Assembly: GCA_945897865.1 (NCBI GenBank)
Contig: CAMDHJ010000010.1
Coordinates: forward strand, 1-48,181
DNA from: Tepidiphilus sp. J10
GTDB taxonomy: Bacteria > Pseudomonadota > Gammaproteobacteria > Burkholderiales > Thiobacillaceae
DNA length: 48,181 nt
Direction: 5' to 3'
The translations under genes were made by a program, and so were the position numbers. Shown here one piece after another: positions 35,063 through 42,208 of this stretch. The notes beneath the pieces were generated by a model. That model saw nothing but the letters and a program-made list of their open reading frames with translations, was not told where the DNA came from and searched no databases. Within the stretch, counting starts at the first letter, position 1; every line of letters begins with the position of its first letter.

Positions 35063-38000
35063 ATGTTCAATCACATCATCCACGCCAGCCTGCACCAGCG
35101 CCTGCTCGTCCTCGGCCTGGCGCTGGGTCTGGTGGTGTATGGCCTGATCAGCATGCGGCAAATGCCGGTCGACGTTTTCCCCGACCTCAACAAGCCGACT
35201 GTCACCCTGATGACCGAAGCTGGCGGCATGGCGCCGGAGGAAGTCGAGCAGTTGGTCAGTTTCCCGATCGAGACCAGCATGAACGGCATGCCCGGCGTCA
35301 CCCGAGTGCGTTCGGTTTCCGGTGTCGGGCTGTCCATCGTTTATGTCGAATTCGACTGGGGCAGCGATAAATTGGGAAACGATATCTGGCGCAACCGGCA
35401 ACAGATCACCGAGCGCCTGAACCTGGTGCGCGAACAGATGCCGCCAGGCATCACGCCACAACTCGGGCCGATTTCATCGATCATGGGCGAGATTCTGCTG
35501 CTGGCGCTGCCGGTCAGCGCCAGCGCCGACCCGATGGCGGTGCGTGAATACGCCGACTGGGTGATGCGCCCGCGCCTGCTGACCATTCCAGGCATCAGCC
35601 AGGTGATTCCAATCGGCGGCGAAGTCCGGCAATACCGGGTGGAGCTCAATCTGGCGCAACTGCACAGCCTGGGCATCGAGCGCGAAACGTTGGAAGCGGC
35701 GCTGCGCGACTTCGGTGCCAATACCAGCGGTGGCTTCCTGCAAGCCGGCGGGCGGGAATACCTGATCCGCCAGATTGGCCGCACGGCGCGCATCGAAGAT
35801 TTGCGGAATCTGGTCGTCGCGGTGAAAGCCGGCCAACCGATTCCATTGCAGCAGGTTGCCACGGTCAGCCTGGCCGCCGCCGTCAAGCGCGGTGATGCCG
35901 GCTATGCAGGTCGGCCGGCGGTGATTCTTTCGGTGCAGAAACAACCCGGCAGCGACAGCGTGGCACTCACCCGCGCGGTTGAGCGGGCATTGACCGAACT
36001 CAACCGCAACCGGCCGGCCGGCATCGACCCACCCAAGTTTCTGTTCAAGCAGGCGGATTTCATCGAGGCCTCGGTGCTCAATGTCGAACATGCACTGCGC
36101 GATGGCGCGATTCTTGTCGCCGTGGTGCTGTTCCTGTTTCTGCTCAATGTTCGCACTACGCTGATCTCGCTGCTGGCGATTCCGCTTTCGCTGCTGGTCA
36201 CCGTGCTGGTGTTCCGTTATTTCAATCTCTCGATCAACACCATGACCCTGGGTGGCCTGGCGATTGCCATTGGCGAACTGGTGGATGACGCCGTGGTCGG
36301 CGTGGAAAACGTACTGCGCCGCCTGAAGGCGAACCAAACCTTGGCTACCGTCGGCGAGACGCCCGTAGGAGGGTCCGCTTGCGGCCCGATCCTCACCCTC
36401 AGACCGGCGACAGAAGTGATCGCCGCCGCGACGCTGGAAGTGCGTTCCGCCATCGTCTACGCTACCTTGATCATCGTACTGGTGTTCGTGCCGCTGTTCG
36501 CCCTGCCCGGCATCGAGGGCCGGCTGTTCACGCCGCTCGGCGTCGCCTACATCGTCTCGATCCTGGCCAGCATGATCGTTTCGGTAACCGTCACGCCGGT
36601 GCTGGCGTATTACCTGCTGCAAGGCAAACACACGCGTCTTCTCGACCATGGCGACACCCCGCTGGTGCGCTGGCTGAAGGCCTGGGACACGCGCCTGCTG
36701 GCGGCCTCGTTCACGCATGCCCGAGTGCTGCTGATCGGCGCCGCCATTCTGGTGCTGACAGCGGCAGCCAGCATCCCCTTCTTTCCGCGCACCTTCCTGC
36801 CGCCCTTCAACGAAGGCACTTTGACCATCAATGTGTTGCTCAATCCGGGCGCATCACTGGCCGAATCGAATCGTGTTGGTCAGTTGGCGGAACAACTGGT
36901 GGCAGCGGTGCCGGAGGTGACGCAAGTCGGCCGCCGCACCGGCCGCGCCGAGCTGGACGAACATGCTGAAGGCGTGCATTCCAGCGAGATGGATGTCGAT
37001 CTGAAGGAGTCCGGGCGCAGTCGCGACGCCGTCATCGCCGACATCCGTTCCCGCCTCGCTACCCTGCCCGCTTCGATCAGCATCGGGCAACCCATTTCGC
37101 ACCGGCTCGACCATCTGCTGTCCGGCGTGCGCGCCCAGATTGCGCTGAAAATCTACGGCGATGATCTGGACACCCTGCGTAGCCTCGCGGAAGACCTGCG
37201 CGGCAAGTTGGCCCAGATTCCCGGCGTCACCGATCTGGCGATCGAAAAACAGGTGCGCATTCCACAGATCAAGATTCGCGTCGATTACGCTGCGGCTGCG
37301 CGCTATGGCGTCGCCCCTGGCACATTGTTGCGCAGCCTTCAACAGATGATCGAAGGCGAGCGCATCGGGCAGATTGTCGAAGGTGGCGAGACAGGTGTGG
37401 GTGGTGGCTCAAGACGGTTTGATCTGATCTTGCGCCTGCCTGAAACAGAGCGCGGCCTGACCCAGCTGCCCGGGCTGCTGATTGACACGCCGCTGGGTGC
37501 GGTGCCGCTGTCGCGTCTGGCCAGCATTGAAGACAGCGACGGGCCGAACCAGATCAGTCGGGAGAATTCGCGCCGTCGCATCGTCATTTCCGCCAATACG
37601 GAAGGCCGCGACATGAGCGCAGTGATTGCCGATATTCGCGCCACGCTGGCCGCGATGCAGGCAAAAGGCGCGCTGCCGGAAGGCTACTTCACCGCGCTGG
37701 AAGGTCAATTCCAGGCGCAGGAGGCCGCTGCCCGACTGATTTCACTGCTGGCGCTGGTGTCGCTGACCCTGATCTTTCTGGTGCTGTATTCACGCTATCG
37801 CTCGACCACGTTGGCGCTGATCATCATGCTCAATATTCCGCTCGCCCTGGTCGGCAGCGTCGCGGCACTCTGGCTGTCCGGCCAGCCGCTCTCGGTCGCG
37901 GCGCTGGTCGGCTTCATCACGCTGACCGGCATCGCCACCCGCAACGGCATCCTGAAGATCAGCCATTACATCAACCTGTGCGCGTTTGAAAATGAAACCT

Positions 38001-38269
38001 TCGGCAAGCCGATGATCGTACGCGGCTCGCTGGAGCGCCTGACGCCGGTGCTGATGACCGCACTGGTCGCCGCCTTCGCCCTGCTGCCTTTGCTATTGGC
38101 GGCGGATGCGCCGGGCAAGGAAATCCTGCACCCGGTCGCCGTCGTCATCTTCGGCGGCCTGATCAGTTCCACCCTGCTCGACACCGTGCTGACGCCGGTG
38201 ATGTTCTGGCTGTTCGGCGAGAAACCGCTGCACCGCCTGTTGCAAACCCGATCCACCGAGAACTACTGA
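35063..38269 (+). CDS. Heavy-metal RND transporter (CzcA/CusA family, HME-RND)
   Basis: 1068 residues from ATG 35063, the normal length of the family. The N-terminus (RLLVLGLALGLVVYGLISMRQMPVDVFPDLN) and the GMNG/PGV region match CzcA-type pumps. The proton-relay helix reads AIGELVDDAVVGVEN, with E405, D408, D409 and E415. This variant differs from the DFG-type Zn/Co and the A-G-x-x-V-D-A-A Cu/Ag signatures, so the metal is uncertain (nickel or a divalent cation is possible). Twelve membrane helices and two large periplasmic domains are visible. After helix 4 there is an unusual insertion of about 20 residues that includes a REP-like element (residues 435-444). It is the inner-membrane engine of the efflux operon. 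Confidence 0.9.
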   Translation: MFNHIIHASLHQRLLVLGLALGLVVYGLISMRQMPVDVFPDLNKPTVTLMTEAGGMAPEEVEQLVSFPIETSMNGMPGVTRVRSVSGVGLSIVYVEFDWGSDKLGNDIWRNRQQITERLNLVREQMPPGITPQLGPISSIMGEILLLALPVSASADPMAVREYADWVMRPRLLTIPGISQVIPIGGEVRQYRVELNLAQLHSLGIERETLEAALRDFGANTSGGFLQAGGREYLIRQIGRTARIEDLRNLVVAVKAGQPIPLQQVATVSLAAAVKRGDAGYAGRPAVILSVQKQPGSDSVALTRAVERALTELNRNRPAGIDPPKFLFKQADFIEASVLNVEHALRDGAILVAVVLFLFLLNVRTTLISLLAIPLSLLVTVLVFRYFNLSINTMTLGGLAIAIGELVDDAVVGVENVLRRLKANQTLATVGETPVGGSACGPILTLRPATEVIAAATLEVRSAIVYATLIIVLVFVPLFALPGIEGRLFTPLGVAYIVSILASMIVSVTVTPVLAYYLLQGKHTRLLDHGDTPLVRWLKAWDTRLLAASFTHARVLLIGAAILVLTAAASIPFFPRTFLPPFNEGTLTINVLLNPGASLAESNRVGQLAEQLVAAVPEVTQVGRRTGRAELDEHAEGVHSSEMDVDLKESGRSRDAVIADIRSRLATLPASISIGQPISHRLDHLLSGVRAQIALKIYGDDLDTLRSLAEDLRGKLAQIPGVTDLAIEKQVRIPQIKIRVDYAAAARYGVAPGTLLRSLQQMIEGERIGQIVEGGETGVGGGSRRFDLILRLPETERGLTQLPGLLIDTPLGAVPLSRLASIEDSDGPNQISRENSRRRIVISANTEGRDMSAVIADIRATLAAMQAKGALPEGYFTALEGQFQAQEAAARLISLLALVSLTLIFLVLYSRYRSTTLALIIMLNIPLALVGSVAALWLSGQPLSVAALVGFITLTGIATRNGILKISHYINLCAFENETFGKPMIVRGSLERLTPVLMTALVAAFALLPLLLAADAPGKEILHPVAVVIFGGLISSTLLDTVLTPVMFWLFGEKPLHRLLQTRSTENY
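36365..36394. repeat. REP-like element inside the RND transporter gene
   Basis: GTAGGAGGGTCCGCTTGCGG followed by CCCGATCCTC has the 5' GTAGGAG-type head and imperfect stem (GGGTCCGC / GCGGCCC, flanked by AGGA / TCCT) of REP elements. It is read in frame as residues 435-444, in a cytoplasmic loop where related pumps are shorter. Confidence 0.65.
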
Positions 38270-38287
38270 CCCACCAGGAGCCACACC

Positions 38288-38665
38288 ATGAAAAAGCTAG
38301 TCTTTCCCTTCGCCCTCAGTCTGATGCTAAGTGCCGGCCAGGTCTGGGCGCATGCCGACCATCTGAAACCGCAATTCGGCGGCATCACCGCCGACGCGGA
38401 CGCATTCCAGGTCGAACTGGTGAGCAAGGGAACCCAAATCATTTTGTACCTGAGCGAACACGGCGCACCGGTCGAGTCCGCCGGCGCCAGCGGAAAGTTG
38501 ATTGTGCTGTCGGGCAAAAACAAGGAAGAAGTCGCACTGACGCCCAGTGGCTTTCAAAACCTCAGCGCGAAACTGAAGAACAAGCCGGCGCGCGGCAGCA
38601 AGGCGGTTGCCAGCATCAATGTGCCGGGCCGGGAAGCCGGCACGGTTCGATTCACCCTGAAATAG
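38288..38665 (+). CDS. Small periplasmic protein of the efflux operon
   Basis: 125 residues; ATG follows AGGAG with 7-base spacing. Signal peptide MKKLVFPFALSLMLSAGQVWA, then HADHLKPQFGGI at the mature N-terminus, a His/Asp patch that may bind metal, followed by a compact beta-rich domain. It begins 18 bases after the RND gene, so it is the last gene of the operon. Similar short proteins with an HADH-type start travel with czcA-like genes. A periplasmic metal-binding role is inferred. Confidence 0.7.
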   Translation: MKKLVFPFALSLMLSAGQVWAHADHLKPQFGGITADADAFQVELVSKGTQIILYLSEHGAPVESAGASGKLIVLSGKNKEEVALTPSGFQNLSAKLKNKPARGSKAVASINVPGREAGTVRFTLK

Positions 38666-38768
38666 GCAACGTCGGCAGAATTGGCACGGCATGGAGCAAT
38701 CGCTCGACTCAAGACTTTCCCTTTGCATCCGATAACGCGTCGACAACAACGACACTAACGGATGGGAC

Positions 38769-39659
38769 ATGTCACTCCCCCTGGAACGAGACGAAATCCA
38801 GCTCCTGACTGAAGAACTCGAAGTCACCATCGCTGCACACCTGGCCTGGTTCAAGCAGATCAACCGAACGCTGGTCTGCGCGAATGAGGTCAATAAAGCC
38901 GACCTGGCCGAAGACGCGCATTTGCGCACACATTTCGGCCAGTGGTATTACAGCCACGAACCGAATCCGCTACGCGAAAACCAGGACTTTCTGGCGCTCG
39001 GCACCACCCAGAAAGCGATGCACGACGTCACCCGCCTGGCTTTGCTTGAGGTTCTCGACAAGCGCCGGCCGGAACCTGAACTCTATGACCAGTGCATCGA
39101 TCTCGCACTCCGCCTCAATACCATGCTGCGGCGGGTGCAACTCGACATCATCGGCGAACTGCTCAGCACCGACAGCCTCACCGGCTGCGCCAGCCGGCGC
39201 GGCATGTTGAGTCGTCTGCGCGAGGAACAGGAACGCTCGCTACGCATACAACGCCCCTGCTCGCTCTGCCTGCTTGATTTTGACCACTTCAAACGGGTCA
39301 ACGATGAACGCGGCCATCCAGCCGGCGATGCGGTGCTGCGCCAGAGCCTGCGCTTCGTTACCGGTGTGCTGCGCAAATATGATTCGATCTACCGCTACGG
39401 CGGCGAGGAATTCCTGATCTGCCTGCCCGGCAGCCCGATGAAAGATGCCTTGCAAGTGATCGAACGCATCCGCGCCGGCCTCGAAAGTTTGCCGATACGC
39501 CTGCCCACGGGGGAAACGATGTACGTCACCGCTTCTTTCGGACTGGCTGAAATGCACCCACGGCGACCGGTCGAAGAAGCCATCGCCGATACCGACATGG
39601 CATTGATCCAGGCGAAGGAAAACGGCCGCAACCGCATCGAACTCTGGACTCAGCTTTGA
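38769..39659 (+). CDS. Diguanylate cyclase with CZB-like N-terminal domain (DgcZ-like layout)
   Basis: 296 residues, soluble. The N-terminal helical domain (about 1-130) resembles the chemoreceptor zinc-binding domain of E. coli DgcZ: H24 in AAHLAWF, THFGQWYY and AMHD (H85) align with its ligand segments. However, the expected Cys is T54 and one expected His is Q81. The GGDEF domain is intact (GGEEF 211-215), with I-site R202-x2-D205. It makes c-di-GMP. It lies 103 bases after the metal efflux operon, so metal-linked signalling is attractive, but the ligand set is incomplete. Confidence 0.85.
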   Translation: MSLPLERDEIQLLTEELEVTIAAHLAWFKQINRTLVCANEVNKADLAEDAHLRTHFGQWYYSHEPNPLRENQDFLALGTTQKAMHDVTRLALLEVLDKRRPEPELYDQCIDLALRLNTMLRRVQLDIIGELLSTDSLTGCASRRGMLSRLREEQERSLRIQRPCSLCLLDFDHFKRVNDERGHPAGDAVLRQSLRFVTGVLRKYDSIYRYGGEEFLICLPGSPMKDALQVIERIRAGLESLPIRLPTGETMYVTASFGLAEMHPRRPVEEAIADTDMALIQAKENGRNRIELWTQL

Positions 39660-39828
39660 GGTTTGCTGGTTTCCTTCGATGTAGACGGATATGCGGCAGG
39701 AACAACACTTGTCGAGCTTAACCAGATCATCAGTTTTTCACGAAGGATCACACAACAATATTCGAATTTTTTTGTTCATGTATTGGTCGTATCCTGCCCC
39801 CCGTTAACATTGTTGCCGTGAGAGGAAA

Positions 39829-39856
39829 CTTGAACTCATCAAGATTGAACCCATCT
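39829..39856 (+). promoter_or_regulatory. Sigma-32-type heat-shock promoter candidate for htpX
   Basis: CTTGAAC (39829-39835), a 13-base spacer and ACCCATCT (39849-39856) match the sigma-32 consensus CTTGAAA-N12/14-CCCCATNT at 6/7 and 6/7 informative positions. A transcription start near 39863 would leave a leader of about 25 bases with AAGGGA before the ATG. htpX is sigma-32 dependent in E. coli, which supports the call. Confidence 0.62.
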
Positions 39857-39887
39857 CAACGGCAGTTGAATATTTAAGGGAATTCAC

Positions 39888-40766
39888 ATGAAACGCATTT
39901 TTTTATTCCTCGCCACCAACCTGGCCATTGTGCTGGTGCTGTCGCTCACCATGCGCCTGCTCGGGGTGGAACCGTATCTGAATGAAAACGGCCTTAATCT
40001 CGGCGCCTTGCTGATCTTCGCTGCCGTGATGGGCTTCGGTGGATCGCTGATCTCGCTTGCCATGTCGAAATGGATGGCGAAGAAATCGGTCGGCGCCGAG
40101 GTCATCACCGACCCGCGCACGCCGGAAGAACTTTGGCTGGTGCAGACCGTCGCACGTCAGGCGCAGGCCGCCGGCATCAAGATGCCGGAAGTCGCGATCT
40201 GGGATTCGCCCGAAGTCAACGCCTTCGCCACCGGCATGAACAAGAACGCCGCCCTGGTTGCCGTTTCCACCGGTCTGCTGCGCGGCATGACCAAGCAGGA
40301 AGCGGAAGCGGTGATGGCGCATGAAATCTCCCACGTCGCCAACGGCGACATGGTCACCCTGGCACTGATTCAAGGCGTGGTGAATACCTTCGTGATGTTC
40401 TTCTCGCGTGTCATCGGCCATCTGGTCGACAAGATCGTGTTCAAGACCGAACGCGGCCAAGGCCCCGCCTTCTTCGTCACCATGATCGTTGCCGAACTGG
40501 TGCTAGGCGTGCTTGCCTCGATCATCGTCATGTGGTTCTCACGCCAGCGCGAATTCCGCGCCGATGCCGGTGGTGCCACATTGGCTGGGCGGCAGAACAT
40601 GATCGCCGCGCTACAGCGCCTGCAGCAGGCCCATACGCCGCCGCTGCCGGAAAAAATGGCCGCCTTCGGCATCAGCGGTGGCGGCGGTAGTAACTTCAAG
40701 CGCTTGTTCATGACTCACCCGCCGCTGGAAGAACGCATCGCCGCACTGAAACAGGCAAACGGCTAA
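39888..40766 (+). CDS. htpX: HtpX, membrane zinc metalloprotease
   Basis: 292 residues, the normal HtpX size. Two N-terminal membrane helices (about 4-22 and 33-54) precede [17 protein letters not shown]. The zinc site is HEISH (145-149), with the third ligand E222 in [13 protein letters not shown]. Two more hydrophobic segments lie between them, and the C-terminus ends in [12 protein letters not shown], the family signature. HtpX works with FtsH in quality control of cytoplasmic-membrane proteins and is induced by heat or membrane stress. A sigma-32-like promoter lies directly upstream. Nothing is unusual in the sequence. Confidence 0.95.
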   Translation: MKRIFLFLATNLAIVLVLSLTMRLLGVEPYLNENGLNLGALLIFAAVMGFGGSLISLAMSKWMAKKSVGAEVITDPRTPEELWLVQTVARQAQAAGIKMPEVAIWDSPEVNAFATGMNKNAALVAVSTGLLRGMTKQEAEAVMAHEISHVANGDMVTLALIQGVVNTFVMFFSRVIGHLVDKIVFKTERGQGPAFFVTMIVAELVLGVLASIIVMWFSRQREFRADAGGATLAGRQNMIAALQRLQQAHTPPLPEKMAAFGISGGGGSNFKRLFMTHPPLEERIAALKQANG

Positions 40767-40789
40767 ATCAGCAAACGACTCAAACGGGA

Positions 40790-42043
40790 ATGCCGCGCAA
40801 CGCGGTCGACCTGATCCACCGCTTCAACGCCGGCCGCGATCCCGATCGGCTGGCGTTGAAATACCGCGCCATGGCAAACGATCCGTTCGCCTTTTTGCGC
40901 GGTTCATGTCATTTGTTCTATCAGGATTACGCAGCATCCGGCGTAAACCTTCCGTCTCCCGCAGCCTGGATCTGCGGCGATCTGCATCTGGAGAATTTCG
41001 GCGCTTATCTGAGCGATCCCGCGGATGGTCGGCGGCCCTGCTTCGACCTGAACGACTTCGGCGAAGCCCTGCTGGCGCCGGCGAACTGGGAGTTGTCGCG
41101 CTTTCTGGTCAGTTTGTACGTGGCCGCTGACACGCTGCCGCTGAAACCCGATGCCGTGCGCCATCTGGGCGGCGTATTCCTGAATGCCTATGGCGAGACT
41201 CTGCAGAGCGGCAAAGCCGGCCGGGTCGAGGTGGATTCCAGCAAGGGCATGTTGCGCGACCTGCTGCAGGGGCTACGCAAACGCAGCCACGCCGACTACC
41301 TCGACGAACGCACACAGAAGAAGAACGGCCGCCGCTTGCTGCGCCTGGATGGCAAGAAAGCGCTGCCGGTCGATGCCGAAGATCGCGCCAGAATCGAACG
41401 CCTGATCGCGGAATACGCAGAAAGCCAACCTGAGCCGAAGTTTTTCAAACTGCTCGACGTCGCCCGCCGCATTGCCGGCACCGGCAGTCTCGGCATCGAA
41501 CGTTATGTGCTGCTGGTGCGCGGCAACGGCGAGGGTGATGGTGAGGCTAAGGGTGAAAGCGATCGCGACGCGGACAACCCCAGTCTGCTCGACCTACGCC
41601 ATGAACCGGGTTCGGCGCTGGCTCCTTATGTCGATCTGCCGCAACCAGCCTGGTCGAATGAAGCGACGCGGGTGGTTGAACTGCAACGCCGTATGCAAGC
41701 CCATACGCCGGCTTTTTTGAGCGCATTGAATCGGGACACGCATTCCTACGTACTGCGCGAACTGCTGCCGCATCAGGATCGCCTGGATTTACAGGCATGG
41801 AACGGCAAGCTGGGCCGCCTGGAAAAAGTCATCCGCACAATGGGCAATGTGTTGGCTTGGGCGCAACTGCGTACAGCCGGACAGCAAGGTGCGGCCGAGA
41901 CTACGGAATTGATTGATTACGGCGCTTGCCTGCAGTGTCGCGTCGCTGAGTTGTTCGACCACGCTGAATGCTATGCCGATCAGGTGGAACAGGATTGGCG
42001 TGCGTTCTCCGCTGTCGTGTCCACCAAACTCCACCACGATTAA
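40790..42043 (+). CDS. DUF2252 protein (kinase-like fold)
   Basis: 417 residues. The segment ICGDLHLENFG (D64, H66, N69) followed by FDLNDFGEALL is the catalytic-loop-like and metal-loop-like core of DUF2252, reminiscent of aminoglycoside-phosphotransferase folds. The C-terminus carries YVLRELLPHQDRLDL and RVAELFDHAECYADQVEQDW, also typical. A loop near residue 247 has a Gly-Glu/Asp run from a 6-bp periodic repeat (about 41527-41570). The substrate of the family is not established. It starts 23 bases after htpX and may be co-transcribed. Confidence 0.8.
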   Translation: MPRNAVDLIHRFNAGRDPDRLALKYRAMANDPFAFLRGSCHLFYQDYAASGVNLPSPAAWICGDLHLENFGAYLSDPADGRRPCFDLNDFGEALLAPANWELSRFLVSLYVAADTLPLKPDAVRHLGGVFLNAYGETLQSGKAGRVEVDSSKGMLRDLLQGLRKRSHADYLDERTQKKNGRRLLRLDGKKALPVDAEDRARIERLIAEYAESQPEPKFFKLLDVARRIAGTGSLGIERYVLLVRGNGEGDGEAKGESDRDADNPSLLDLRHEPGSALAPYVDLPQPAWSNEATRVVELQRRMQAHTPAFLSALNRDTHSYVLRELLPHQDRLDLQAWNGKLGRLEKVIRTMGNVLAWAQLRTAGQQGAAETTELIDYGACLQCRVAELFDHAECYADQVEQDWRAFSAVVSTKLHHD

Positions 42044-42101
42044 ACCTGGAATCCTCAGTTGGGATTGAATATTGTGAAATTTCAAGCAGTTGCGTTACTG
42101 A

Positions 42102-42161
42102 TGTAGGTGCGAATTCATTCGCACACAAGCAGTTGATTTTGCGAATAAATTCGCACCTACA
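42102..42161. repeat. REP-like palindrome between convergent genes
   Basis: Arms at 42102-42123 and 42140-42161 (22 bases each, one mismatch) flank a 16-base loop. Each arm has the TGTAGGTGCGAATT head of a widespread intergenic palindrome. It lies between the 3' ends of the DUF2252 and P-type ATPase genes, the usual location for REP elements, and may also serve as a bidirectional terminator or mRNA stabiliser. Confidence 0.85.
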
Positions 42162-42208
42162 GTCCGGTCAACTGCGTTTTTTAGGTTGAAACGTCAACCA
42201 GCAGAACT

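Noticed and set aside
35474-36718. 414-codon minus-strand frame in the RND gene
   Set aside because: Antisense shadow of conserved RND helices; composition dominated by Arg, Gln and Asp.
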